From the NCBI GenBank assembly GCA_934254925.1, contig CAKQMD010000004.1, positions 29,459 to 93,458 on the forward strand: DNA of 64,000 nt, in the 5' to 3' direction. This document shows positions 50,768-59,788 of the stretch, one piece after another. The DNA comes from an uncultured Alphaproteobacteria bacterium. Lineage in GTDB: Bacteria > Pseudomonadota > Alphaproteobacteria > RF32 > CAG-239. The position numbers were made by a program, and so were the translations under genes. The notes beneath the pieces were generated by a model that saw nothing but the letters and a program-made list of their open reading frames with translations, searched no databases and was not told where the DNA came from. Position 1 is the first letter of the stretch; each line of letters opens with the position of its first letter.

Positions 50768-51136
50768 TTAGACGCAGTCGTCGCCGTTAAACGAAACGTC
50801 GGTGATTGTTCCGTCGCTGACGGTAAACAAGGTTTTGCAATAATATAAACTACTGTAGGGATTGGCATCCGACGGCAGGTAATCCGGCGTGGCAATGGCC
50901 GGATAGTAAACCTCGGTGTCGGCATAAGGTTGCGTATTGCCGCCGACGGGCTTGTCTCCTACCTTAATGTAAGTATAGACTTCCTGTCCGGGAGCAATTT
51001 CAAAGACATTATCCGGCTCGCCCCAGCTTTCTAGCAACAGGCTTTCGGGTTGCCCCACCCAATTTTGCACGCCTTGCGAATAAGTATTGGTAGAACTGCA
51101 GGCGGCAAGAAACAACAAAAAAGCCAAGCGGCGCAT
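50768..51136 (-). CDS. Small outer-membrane lipoprotein
   Basis: A 122-residue protein with the signal MRRLAFLLFLAAC and lipobox LAAC, giving lipidated Cys13. The mature domain contains WVGQPESLLLESWGEPDNVF and GQEVYTYIKVG. This pattern (a glycine, then WG-x-P, then a Tyr-rich strand) recalls SmpA/OmlA-like small lipoproteins, but the match is loose. Two Cys near the C-terminus (SLYYCKTLF and GDDCV) may form a disulfide. It is followed at once by the 33-residue peptide gene. Confidence 0.78.
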   Translation of the reverse strand: MRRLAFLLFLAACSSTNTYSQGVQNWVGQPESLLLESWGEPDNVFEIAPGQEVYTYIKVGDKPVGGNTQPYADTEVYYPAIATPDYLPSDANPYSSLYYCKTLFTVSDGTITDVSFNGDDCV

Positions 51137-51190
51137 GAGGTTTTCTCCTTTAACATCTTGTGTTTAAAGAGATAATCCCTGATTGGAAAG

Positions 51191-52516
51191 TTACAAGTCG
51201 GCCAGGTGTTTCTTTAAACGAGAAAAATTTTCGGGAGAAATTTTGAGGCTTAAGAACAAGGTTTCACCTTGGAGCTTTTGTTGCAAAACTTCGGCATTTG
51301 CATGAATCCAAGCGGCTAAACGGCCGTCAGAAGCAGGAATTTTCACTTTTTCCAGCAGAAAGGACGCCGCCAGGCAATCATCCAGTTTTTGCAAAAACTC
51401 GGCACGCCCTTCTCCGCTGACTGCCGAGACCGGCAATAAACGCGGAAAACGCGCCGCCTGTTCCTCCCAATGGCGTCGCTGATCCGGCGGCAGCAAGTCA
51501 ATTTTGTTAATCAGCTCCAGATAGTCGTCCCGGTCTTCCAGCCTTTCCAAACCGAGGCTGTTTAAGACGTTGATGACATCTCGGCGCTGGCTTTTGTTGT
51601 CAGGATTGGAAATATCGCGCACATGAACAATAACGTTGGCGGCAAGAACCTCCTCCAAAGTGGCACGAAAGGCCATTACCAATTCATGCGGCAGATCCGA
51701 AATGAAGCCGACGGTATCCGACAAGATGACCTCCCTGCCCGACGGCAGACGGATTTTGCGCATGGAGGGATCCAAGGTGGCAAAAAGCATGTCTTCCGCC
51801 AAAACGCCAGCCTGTGTCAAAAGGTTAAACCAAGTGGACTTTCCGGCATTGGTATAACCGACCAACGCTACGACCGGATAAGGGATCCTTTCGCGGGCAT
51901 GACGCTGCAGACTGCGGGTTTTGCGGACTTTTTCCAATTCCTTTTTGATTTTGACGATCTTGTCGTCAATAATGCGGCGGTCCAATTCGATTTGGGTTTC
52001 GCCGGGGCCTCCCAAAAACCCGGCGCCGCCGCGTTGACGCTCCAAATGCGTCCAACTGCGCACCAAACGGCTGCGCTGATAAGTCAAATGCGCCAATTCG
52101 ACCTGCAGCTTTCCTTCGCGGGTTTGAGCCCTTTCGCCAAAAATTTCCAGGATCAGCGCTGTGCGGTCAATGACCTTCAGGCCGAGTTTGTTCTCCAAAG
52201 TGCGTTGTTGAACTGACGTCAGAGCTGAATCGACAATTAACAGGTCGATCTCCCGTTCCGCGGCAACCGCCGCCAGTTTGTCGATAATTCCCTGTCCAAG
52301 AAAGGAAGCCGGGCGAACGGTCCGCAGTTTGACGATTTCTTGATGGACAACGTCAAGATCTATCGCCATGGCCAACCCGACGGCCTCCTCCAGGCGCGCA
52401 ACGGGTGACAACTCAAGATTGCGGCCAGCCACCTCAGGAAAAACAACGGCCGCCTTGGCCCGACGTTTCTTATTAATCTCTATTGCCGTCACCTTGATCT
52501 TCTTCAATGGCGACAT
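51191..52516 (-). CDS. hflX: GTPase HflX, ribosome-associated
   Basis: A ribosome-splitting/rescue GTPase, 441 residues. The N-terminal nucleotide-binding domain ([19 protein letters not shown]) and coiled linker with [20 protein letters not shown] are followed by the G domain: G1 GYTNAGKST (near residue 220), G3 [11 protein letters not shown] and G4 NKIDLL. The ATG at 52516 lies 44 bp inside hfq; an alternative GTG at 52492 would give an overlap of 20 bp. Order hfq-hflX is conserved in proteobacteria. Confidence 0.95.
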   Translation of the reverse strand: MSPLKKIKVTAIEINKKRRAKAAVVFPEVAGRNLELSPVARLEEAVGLAMAIDLDVVHQEIVKLRTVRPASFLGQGIIDKLAAVAAEREIDLLIVDSALTSVQQRTLENKLGLKVIDRTALILEIFGERAQTREGKLQVELAHLTYQRSRLVRSWTHLERQRGGAGFLGGPGETQIELDRRIIDDKIVKIKKELEKVRKTRSLQRHARERIPYPVVALVGYTNAGKSTWFNLLTQAGVLAEDMLFATLDPSMRKIRLPSGREVILSDTVGFISDLPHELVMAFRATLEEVLAANVIVHVRDISNPDNKSQRRDVINVLNSLGLERLEDRDDYLELINKIDLLPPDQRRHWEEQAARFPRLLPVSAVSGEGRAEFLQKLDDCLAASFLLEKVKIPASDGRLAAWIHANAEVLQQKLQGETLFLSLKISPENFSRLKKHLADL

Positions 52517-52718
52517 CTACCGCCGATCCGGGCATAATGGTCGAAACCGCGTGTTTATAAATCAGCTGGGTGTGGCCGTCGCGCCGCAACAAAAGCGAAA
52601 AATTGTCAAACCAAGTGATGATGCCCTGAAGCTTGACCCCGTTTACCAGAAAGACCGTTACCGAAATTTTGTTTTGTTTGATGTTATTAAGAAAATCTTC
52701 CTGAACATTTTGTGACAT
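52473..52718 (-). CDS. hfq: RNA chaperone Hfq
   Basis: An Sm-like hexameric protein that pairs small RNAs with mRNAs, 81 residues. It has the Sm1 region [21 protein letters not shown] and Sm2 with [12 protein letters not shown], where the conserved YKHA takes part in RNA binding. The C-terminal tail is short and acidic, as in many alphaproteobacteria. The ribosome site AAAGGATAAAATC precedes ATG 52718. The 109-bp gap upstream is AT-rich and could hold a separate promoter. Confidence 0.97.
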   Translation of the reverse strand: MSQNVQEDFLNNIKQNKISVTVFLVNGVKLQGIITWFDNFSLLLRRDGHTQLIYKHAVSTIMPGSAVDVAIEEDQGDGNRD

Positions 52719-52827
52719 GATTTTATCCTTTATAAGAGATTAAGTATTTAGAATTTAATACTATTTTTATATATTAGTAAAGTATTGATTGCAATAAGGG
52801 GATAAAATCCTGCAAAAGATCCGATTT

Positions 52828-54186
52828 TTAGGCGAAGATCCGTTCAATGCGTTTTACGGCTTTGGAATCAAGGTAAAGCACAATAACGTCGCCGGGAACA
52901 AGCCGTTGTTTTTCATCAGGAAAAGATATTTCTTCATCCCGCAAGCAGGCGCAGATTCGACAGCCTTCGGGGAGTTTGAGCTCGGCGGGAGACATGCCCT
53001 CGCCGACGGTGTCTTCATCCAAACGGATCTCCCAAATCTCGGCAAGGCCGCGATTCAAAGAATAGGCCCGGATCATTGAGGTTTTGCGAATTTCCTTCAA
53101 AATTCCCGAAACTGTTACCGACGAGCGGTCAACCAAAATGCTGTCGCCAACATTGTCTACCAGATTGTTGTAAGACGGCGTATTGACTAAAGAAATGTTG
53201 GTTTTGACCCCGGCTTGCCCCGAGAGCAAGGAAACCAACAGGTTGTCTTTATCCTGTTCGGTGACGGCAATTGCCGCATCGGCGTTGTCTATGCCGGCTT
53301 CCCGCAAGATGTCATCGCTCATCATCGGGCCATTGATCACCGAGGCGGTATTGAGCTCGGTCGCTAACGCTTTGGCTTCCTTATAATCTTCAACCACAAT
53401 TTTGCAGCTGACGATGTTGTCGTCTTTTTCCAATTGTCGCGCCAGAGCCAACGCAATGTCGTTTCCGCCGAAAATCACCACGCGTTCAATCCCCGGCCGC
53501 TCTTGGCCAAACTCACGCACCGCTTCAAGGATTTGCTCGGACATGGCAAGAAAGTAAACCTCGTCTCCCAGTTCAAAACTGTCTTCCAACCCCGGTACAA
53601 AGCTTTTGCCGCGGCGAATGATATTGACGATCGAAGCCTCCAGCGTTGGTGCCACGCGACTGACGTTTTTAAGCTCGGTATTGAGCAACGGACAATTGAC
53701 TTCTATTTTGACGCCGATCAAATACAGTTTTTTTTCAAAAAAAGGATAAGCCTGCAGCGCGCCGGGAAACTTTAACAGCCGCATGATGTCTTCGGCAATG
53801 GCGATATCGGGCGAAATAATCAGGTCTACCGGAATGGCATGGTCACCAAACAGGGTGTTCCACAAAGGATTCAAAAAGCTGCGGCTGCCGATGCGGGCAA
53901 TGGCGCTTCGTACCTGAAATTCGCTATGGGCAACCTGACAAGCCACCAAATTGACTTCGTCGCCGTCGGTGGCGGCAATCAGCAGATCTGCTTTGGCGGT
54001 GCCGGCTTTTTCCAAAACGTCGGGATGAGAAACCGATCCCAAAACCGGCAAAATGTCATATTTTTGAGAAACCTCATTCAGAGTCCGGGAATCATTGTCA
54101 ATGATGGTAATGTCATTGTTACCGCGCACCAAAAAGTCCAAAATGCTTTGGCCGACGCTTCCCGCTCCCCCGACTATGATCTTCAT
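52828..54186 (-). CDS. trkA: Trk system potassium uptake protein TrkA
   Basis: A cytosolic regulatory subunit of the Trk K+ importer, 452 residues, made of two similar RCK halves. The first NAD-binding motif is IIVGGAGSVGQSILDFL (residues 3-19), the second VVIFGGNDIALALARQLE near residue 228, each followed by a TrkA-C domain. The frame is open to 54207, but ATG 54186 with GGAGAAAA upstream is the start. No trkH/trkG channel gene is in the window. The gene follows dusB with a 4-bp overlap. Confidence 0.95.
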   Translation of the reverse strand: MKIIVGGAGSVGQSILDFLVRGNNDITIIDNDSRTLNEVSQKYDILPVLGSVSHPDVLEKAGTAKADLLIAATDGDEVNLVACQVAHSEFQVRSAIARIGSRSFLNPLWNTLFGDHAIPVDLIISPDIAIAEDIMRLLKFPGALQAYPFFEKKLYLIGVKIEVNCPLLNTELKNVSRVAPTLEASIVNIIRRGKSFVPGLEDSFELGDEVYFLAMSEQILEAVREFGQERPGIERVVIFGGNDIALALARQLEKDDNIVSCKIVVEDYKEAKALATELNTASVINGPMMSDDILREAGIDNADAAIAVTEQDKDNLLVSLLSGQAGVKTNISLVNTPSYNNLVDNVGDSILVDRSSVTVSGILKEIRKTSMIRAYSLNRGLAEIWEIRLDEDTVGEGMSPAELKLPEGCRICACLRDEEISFPDEKQRLVPGDVIVLYLDSKAVKRIERIFA

Positions 54187-55157
54187 TTTTCTCCGCCTTC
54201 TTCGCAATGGTCAAAATATTGGTGAATTTCGGCAATTGCCGTCGCAAAGTCGTTCAAACGCAGATACCTCTCGCGAAACTTCTTGGCATCACGCAAAGAT
54301 TTTGAATACCAACAGACATATTTGCGCGACAACGGCAAGGCCGTCTTTTCTCCATAGTAATCAATTAATTCTTTAATATGTTTTAACAAGGTCTCTTTTA
54401 CCTCTCGGGGCGAAATTACCTCTGCCGGCTTTCCTTCCTCCAAGTAACGGTGGGTTTGAGAAATCAGCCAGGGATTGCCCAAAGCGGCCCGGCCAATCAT
54501 GACCGCATCGGCCTTGGTATAAGCCAGCATACGGGCGGCTTCCTGCGGAGAAGTGACGTCACCGTTGCCGACGACGGGAATTTTCAAGGCTTGCTTTACC
54601 GCGGCGATGATGTCCCAATCGGCTTTTCCGGCATAAAAATCCGAACGGGTGCGGCCATGGACCGTCACATAAGCGGCGCCGCAGTCCTCGCAGAGTTGTC
54701 CGAATTCCACGGCATTGATCGACTGATGATCCCATCCCTTGCGAAACTTGACGCTGACCGGAAGTGTTACCGCCGCCCGGACACTTTTGACAATAGCCGC
54801 CGCCCGCGGAAGATCCGTCATCAGATATGCTCCGGAGCGGTTGGCAACGATTTTTTTAACCGGGCAGCCCATGTTAATGTCAACAGAACACGCACCGAGT
54901 TCCTCTGCCAGCCGTGCCGCATCGGCAAACAAGGCAGGGTCGTTTCCAACCAGCTGTACCACAACCGGATAAGGTTCGCTACGGACGTCAGCAATACGGT
55001 AACTTTTGGGATTTTTGCGCGAAATGGCATTGACCGCCGCCATTTCGGATACCAGGTTCCCCGGCCCCAAATCCGCAACGATCCGCCGCATCGGCAGATC
55101 GGTTATTCCGGCCATCGGGGCTAAAAACACCCGGCTGTCAAAACTCATTCCTTTCAT
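54183..55157 (-). CDS. dusB: tRNA-dihydrouridine synthase B (NifR3)
   Basis: An FMN-dependent enzyme reducing uridine to dihydrouridine in the tRNA D-loop, 324 residues. It has LAPMAGITDLPMR (residues 12-24), the catalytic-Cys motif DINMGCPVKKIVANRSG, VTVHGRTRSDFYAG and VIGNGDV-type VVGNGDVTSPQEA and MIGRAALGNPW. In many alphaproteobacteria it heads dusB-ntrBC-ntrYX-trkA-hfq-hflX; here trkA follows directly. The ATG overlaps the stop of the upstream 116-residue gene. Confidence 0.95.
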   Translation of the reverse strand: MKGMSFDSRVFLAPMAGITDLPMRRIVADLGPGNLVSEMAAVNAISRKNPKSYRIADVRSEPYPVVVQLVGNDPALFADAARLAEELGACSVDINMGCPVKKIVANRSGAYLMTDLPRAAAIVKSVRAAVTLPVSVKFRKGWDHQSINAVEFGQLCEDCGAAYVTVHGRTRSDFYAGKADWDIIAAVKQALKIPVVGNGDVTSPQEAARMLAYTKADAVMIGRAALGNPWLISQTHRYLEEGKPAEVISPREVKETLLKHIKELIDYYGEKTALPLSRKYVCWYSKSLRDAKKFRERYLRLNDFATAIAEIHQYFDHCEEGGEK

Positions 55158-55507
55158 CAGACCCTGAAATCAAATATTCGGTTATTTCGGTGCAGCAAAT
55201 CCAAAACCGGCTGCGGTTCATTCAAAACATTATCCGCCGCGGCATAACTGGCCGCTGTCTCTTTGGCAGAGGGGGATGTGGCCAAGCTTTCTTCCGTTTG
55301 CAGCGTGTAGGCAGAAGAAGTGGCCAACAATTGATAGGCATATTGCTGCACGCGCGGCGCCGAAACAAAAGCCTCAAAGTCGTCATCCGCCGAAGCAAAA
55401 GCTTTTTTCGGGCGGTTGGCCTCTTTCTGACGCAACCGTTCCACCGAGGCCGAAATATCCTGCTGCAGGCTTTGCAGATATTTGTTTAAGGCAAGATCAG
55501 CGGCCAT
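55157..55507 (-). CDS. Hypothetical 116-residue helical protein
   Basis: I do not recognise this protein. It is hydrophilic, Ala/Gln/Glu-rich and predicted helical, beginning MAADLALNKYLQSLQQDISA; a run VERLRQKEANRPKKAF is basic. No membrane segment or signal is seen. It lies between the 1332-residue coiled-coil gene (10-bp gap) and dusB (single-base overlap), so it is probably translated from the same message; a functional partnership with the coiled-coil protein is conceivable but unproven. Confidence 0.7.
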   Translation of the reverse strand: MAADLALNKYLQSLQQDISASVERLRQKEANRPKKAFASADDDFEAFVSAPRVQQYAYQLLATSSAYTLQTEESLATSPSAKETAASYAAADNVLNEPQPVLDLLHRNNRIFDFRV

Positions 55508-55517
55508 CCCTCATTCC

Positions 55518-58500
55518 TTAATTCAATTTATCCAATGAACGGGCTAAGACATAATAGAGTTTGCCAACGTCGGCTCCGGAAATCACCGAAAGCAAAATGC
55601 CGGAACGCTCGTTGCTGCGCGCCTTGCCTACCAAAGTCTCAAATTCCGACAAATACTGCGTTACCAAATTGCGGAATTCAAGATTTTGCTCAAATTCCTT
55701 GCGGATGGCCTGTACCTGCGCTTTGGTCATGGTCTTGGAAAGATAACGGACAAAAGCCGAGGTATCGCCGTTGTAGTAGCGTTTCCACAATTCCTCTTCG
55801 GCACTGGGGTTGAAAATGCGGTTGATGTCGACGGAAACCGTTTCCAACTTTTCAATAATATAGGAGGCTTCTTTGAGGAAATTGTCAACCTTGACGCCTT
55901 CATAGCGTTTTTCCAAATCACCAAGTTTGCTGTCGGCCTTTGCCGCCGTTTCGTTCAGCTGTTCCATCTGTTTTTTGATGACGTCATTGAAGCGAATCGT
56001 GTTTTCGACGATATTATCTCCTTTACTGACAAACTTGTCGGTGTTGGTATCGAGCAGCGACATGGCCTCATTGACCTTTTGAATCGTATCGTCGGTTGCC
56101 GCGACCAAAACGCCGGACTGCTTGAGGAAGACCTCGCCGGAACTGCGGATTTCATTGGAGATTCTTTCGGCATTGGCAGCTACCTCCGAAATGCCGGCGC
56201 GCAATTTGTTTCCGGAATTCTCAAAATGAATGACGGACATTTTGCTGGCTTCTTCCATCTCCACACTCAAAGCCTTGAGGTTTTCGCCCAGGCCTTTGAC
56301 TTTTTCATAAGCCAGATTAGCCCGATTGGCCAAGACGTCGGAAGTATCGTTCAAAACAGTATTGAAACAATCCACCAAAGCTTTCGTGTCTTCGGAGATC
56401 TTCAGCATTTTGTCACTTTGCTGCGAGATCAGACCGTTGATTTCCACAACGCCTGTGCTGGCTTCGGCCGTAACCGTATTGAAACTGGCGATCGACTGCT
56501 CATAATCGCGCATGGCATTGCCGATTTTACTGACAGAATCGTTGACACCGGCCGCCAGGTCTTCCGTGCATTGCGACAAAGACAAATTGACCTGTTCGAC
56601 GCTTTTGACCGAGTTTTTCGAGGCTTTTTGAATGTCTTCGCTGACTTTGATCAGACGGTCACCCAAAACGTCAAACTCATAAGCTACCTTGGCGGAGGTA
56701 TCAAAAATCGCGTCGGTGTTGGATTTGAACTGATTGTTGATCTCTGCCAACTTTTGCGCCACTTCCGTCGAGGCGTCAGACAAATATTTATACTGCTGCG
56801 CCAGCGCGGCTTCGCCCAAGCGGGTTTGAGTCGAAACAACGTTGACAATGTCTGTCAGGCTGTCTTTTTGATGATCCAGCGTCTCTTTGATACCGTCGGC
56901 CTGCGACCGTGTCTTGATCAGGCTGACGTCAAGATTTTTCAGATGTGTTTCAATCAGTCCGGAAACATTGCGGGTATCTTCGGCCAGATCCTGATTGGCA
57001 GCTTTGATCTTGTTGCAGCTGTTAAGTAAAGTTTCCGCCATGGCCGAAGAATCGTCGCGAATGGTTTTGACCGTATTGCCAAAACCGACCATGTTTTGCG
57101 TAAAGCTTTCGGAAACCAATGCCAGCTTTTGAGTAATTTCATCCAAAAATCCGGCAACGCTGTCGTTCTGGGCGGCAATGGACTTGTCAATCTCGGCCAG
57201 TTTGTCAATCGATTTGAGAGAATTTGCCACCACGCTTTCCGCCCGTTTGTTGACGTCTTCTTCCAACAGGGCCATCCGGGCAAAGACGCGATCGGCGCTT
57301 TGTTCGATAACCGAGACTTGTTTTTTGAGCGATCCGCTGATGGCGGAAGTATTTTCGCTGATGCGGTCGCAGATGTCATAAAACTCGTTTTCCTGATGTT
57401 TGAACAAGAGGTTGATGGCTTCAGCCTTTTCATCCAACGCCTGAACAACGTCTGAAACATAGCCGACGGTGTTTTCCGCCACGGAGTTGAGGATTGAGGA
57501 CTGGCTTTCAAAGGCCGCCTGGACCTCCTTGATCGTCCGGGCATTGTCTTCCGTCGTTTTGCCGACCAGCTCACATTGGCGGCCAAGCACTTCTTCAACC
57601 TCATGCGAGCGGTCGACCACGGTTTTTGAGACTTGATCCAATTCCTGAGACTTGTTGCTCAAAACCGTTTCCAACTGGCTGACCTTTGCCAGCGTTTTGT
57701 TGGCAGAGGTATCAAAACTGCTGCTCTGGGCCGTCAGATTGTCGTTGAGCGCCTGAGTCTTCAGCACCACGTCTTCACAAGACTTCAGTACCTGGGACAT
57801 CTGCTTTTGCAATTTGTCGACCGAACGGGTCGCTTCATCATCAATAACAGCGGCGGCACGGCTCAATTCATCAATTTGGCGTTTCAACTCGCCTTTGATC
57901 TCTTCCACACGGTTGACGGAAGTGCTGATATGCCGTTGCTGCTGAGACAAGGCGGCTTCGCTGATTTTGCTTTGCGATACCACGATCGACGAGGCTTCGA
58001 CCAAGCTGTCGGAATGTTTCTTCATAACCTGGCCGATGTCATTGAAGCGGGTTATGCTGTCTTCTGCCTGCTGTTTGAGCAGAGAGGTCTTGTCAACCAG
58101 TTCATGTGCCAAGCCGCGCAGGCTGACGGCAGATTGTTCGCTCAACTTCTCCAGCTCTTTATGGCGATTGTCCAAATCTTCACTAACTTCCGCAGTTTTG
58201 CTGATTGCCATATCCGCCATTTCTCCCAAACGGGCCGTTCTGTCTTCAAGGGCGCTTATCACTTGATTGACATCGTCAACGGCGGCGGCAGATTTTTCAT
58301 CCAAAACGGCAAGTTTATCAGTAAGCGAGGCTTCTACATTGTCCAAACTGGTAATGACTTTATCGGAAATACCGGCCAATTCCCGCACTTGCATGGCAAT
58401 ACTCTCATCCAGGCTTTGAGCCCGCACCATGATTTTGTCCACCTCGGCGGCCACAAGCGTTCCCTGCTCGCTGAAGCGTTTTGAAAGCTTTTCGGTCTTG

Positions 58501-59516
58501 CTGTCAAGGCTGCTGACTTGTTCGATGACAAATTGGCTCTGAGCCTTGAGGATATTTTCCAGCTTGCCGATGCCGCCGTCAAACTGTCGGTACAGGCTGT
58601 CGCAGTTATCGATGGCACCTTTTGACACTTGTTCCAAACGTTGAGCCTGACCGTTCAGAACCTCAGCAATGCGCGTCATAGACTCTCCGCTCTTGGCGCT
58701 GAATGCGCTCAATTGCTCATTAGCCTGCTGCATTTTGGTGCTGTTTTCATTGGTTACGGTTTGCAACAGTTCCGCCGAAGACTTCATTTCCTTGATCCGC
58801 GGCAGCAAGCTGTTGAATAAAGCGGTAAAATTATTCTGCATACCGTTGGATACGGCGGAAACATCCGTTGCCGTCTCCTTTAAGCGTTGGCTGGAAGCAT
58901 CAGCCTTTTCGGTAACGGTTTCAAAACTCTTCACCAGGGTTTTGACGCCTTCAGTCAGTTCGACGATCGTCTTGGAAGAATAAGTGTCCAAAACTCCGAC
59001 CAGCTTGGCAAAGTCGTCAACTCGGCCGCCGAGCTCGTTTTTGATCTTTTCAGTTTGTGCCGTGGCCAGCTTGGTCACTTCCTGAAGCTCCACGACCTGG
59101 GAGCGGATGGCATCAGCCATGGCCTTGGCAGTATTGGCGCCGCCGTCTTCGGGATAAACCAGCTGATTCATGTAAGCGCGAAGAAACTTCGCCTCCCGTT
59201 TGAAACTGGAACCGCGGTCAATATAAGCCATCACTACCCAAATAATTGCCAGCGGCAGCGTGATACCGGCCAAAAAGCCGCCGAATTCGTCGGGCATCAT
59301 CAAAAACAGATTGGACCAGCCAAAAAACTGCGTGATGTAAATCAGCACAATGGCAAACCAGGCCGCCGAGACCCAGATCATCAGCTTATGCAGGTTGTTG
59401 TTCAGCCAAGTATTGGCAGAATCGGCCTCCTCAAGGTAATTGGTACGGCTTTGTTCGTTCATAAAGTTAGGAATGGCAGTCTCTGCTTCGGCAGGCTTGC
59501 GGTTTTCGGCTGGCAT
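55518..59516 (-). CDS. Giant membrane-anchored coiled-coil protein (possible polarity/scaffold factor)
   Basis: A 1332-residue protein. Residues 1-42 are cytosolic, two helices follow (about 46-66 and 76-98), then some 1100 residues of continuous heptad-rich helix (for example VSAVSNGMQNNFTALFNSLL). The C-terminal 110 residues are a conserved globular end: EEELWKRYYNGDTSAFVRYL, VQAIRKEFEQN and DVGKLYYVLARSLDKL. I recall this end from other Rhodospirillales hypotheticals. Two N-terminal helices plus a long coiled coil is the layout of TipN, the Caulobacter pole marker, which suggests but does not prove a cell-pole or chromosome-positioning role. A chemoreceptor is excluded by the lack of an MCP signalling hairpin. 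Confidence 0.8.
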   Translation of the reverse strand: MPAENRKPAEAETAIPNFMNEQSRTNYLEEADSANTWLNNNLHKLMIWVSAAWFAIVLIYITQFFGWSNLFLMMPDEFGGFLAGITLPLAIIWVVMAYIDRGSSFKREAKFLRAYMNQLVYPEDGGANTAKAMADAIRSQVVELQEVTKLATAQTEKIKNELGGRVDDFAKLVGVLDTYSSKTIVELTEGVKTLVKSFETVTEKADASSQRLKETATDVSAVSNGMQNNFTALFNSLLPRIKEMKSSAELLQTVTNENSTKMQQANEQLSAFSAKSGESMTRIAEVLNGQAQRLEQVSKGAIDNCDSLYRQFDGGIGKLENILKAQSQFVIEQVSSLDSKTEKLSKRFSEQGTLVAAEVDKIMVRAQSLDESIAMQVRELAGISDKVITSLDNVEASLTDKLAVLDEKSAAAVDDVNQVISALEDRTARLGEMADMAISKTAEVSEDLDNRHKELEKLSEQSAVSLRGLAHELVDKTSLLKQQAEDSITRFNDIGQVMKKHSDSLVEASSIVVSQSKISEAALSQQQRHISTSVNRVEEIKGELKRQIDELSRAAAVIDDEATRSVDKLQKQMSQVLKSCEDVVLKTQALNDNLTAQSSSFDTSANKTLAKVSQLETVLSNKSQELDQVSKTVVDRSHEVEEVLGRQCELVGKTTEDNARTIKEVQAAFESQSSILNSVAENTVGYVSDVVQALDEKAEAINLLFKHQENEFYDICDRISENTSAISGSLKKQVSVIEQSADRVFARMALLEEDVNKRAESVVANSLKSIDKLAEIDKSIAAQNDSVAGFLDEITQKLALVSESFTQNMVGFGNTVKTIRDDSSAMAETLLNSCNKIKAANQDLAEDTRNVSGLIETHLKNLDVSLIKTRSQADGIKETLDHQKDSLTDIVNVVSTQTRLGEAALAQQYKYLSDASTEVAQKLAEINNQFKSNTDAIFDTSAKVAYEFDVLGDRLIKVSEDIQKASKNSVKSVEQVNLSLSQCTEDLAAGVNDSVSKIGNAMRDYEQSIASFNTVTAEASTGVVEINGLISQQSDKMLKISEDTKALVDCFNTVLNDTSDVLANRANLAYEKVKGLGENLKALSVEMEEASKMSVIHFENSGNKLRAGISEVAANAERISNEIRSSGEVFLKQSGVLVAATDDTIQKVNEAMSLLDTNTDKFVSKGDNIVENTIRFNDVIKKQMEQLNETAAKADSKLGDLEKRYEGVKVDNFLKEASYIIEKLETVSVDINRIFNPSAEEELWKRYYNGDTSAFVRYLSKTMTKAQVQAIRKEFEQNLEFRNLVTQYLSEFETLVGKARSNERSGILLSVISGADVGKLYYVLARSLDKLN

Positions 59517-59598
59517 AAATTTATTTCCCCAAATAAAATTAAAGCTTCAATCGGGGCTTAGTCTACAGTATTATTTTCAAATTTGCGAGAAAAAATAA

Positions 59599-59778
59599 TC
59601 ATTCTTCCTCCAGTTTTTTCAAAACATATTTAAGACGGTTTAAAGCTTGGAGCTGCATTTGTTCTTCTGTCAAAGAAGCCGGAACGACAACGGAGGCCTC
59701 CACTCTCGTTTCCGGCTCCAAAGCCGTGACTTTGACATAAGCGCCCTGACGGACGTATTCAAACAAAATTTCCGCCAT
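59599..59778 (-). CDS. DUF6898-like small protein
   Basis: A 59-residue cytosolic protein. The pattern ILFEYVRQGAYVKVTALEPE followed by EASVVVPASLTEEQMQLQAL fits short conserved proteins (DUF6898-like) that I remember from Rhodospirillales genomes; their function is unknown. ATG 59778 is preceded by GGCGGAG. The gene begins 10 bp after the parC stop in the same direction, so it is probably the last gene of the kdsA-recO-parC run. Confidence 0.75.
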   Translation of the reverse strand: MAEILFEYVRQGAYVKVTALEPETRVEASVVVPASLTEEQMQLQALNRLKYVLKKLEEE

Positions 59779-59788
59779 CAACTCCGCC

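Noticed and set aside
52845..54210. Long plus-strand frames antisense to trkA, dusB and parC
   Set aside because: They have no ribosome sites, and the opposite strand carries clear conserved families; they reflect codon bias.
55686..57029. 447-codon plus-strand frame antisense to the giant coiled-coil gene
   Set aside because: A shadow of repetitive heptad coding on the opposite strand; composition is not protein-like (Phe/Val/Asp rich, low complexity).
55518..59516. Chemoreceptor or phage tape-measure protein
   Set aside because: No methyl-accepting signalling hairpin and no phage genes around; housekeeping neighbours on both sides.
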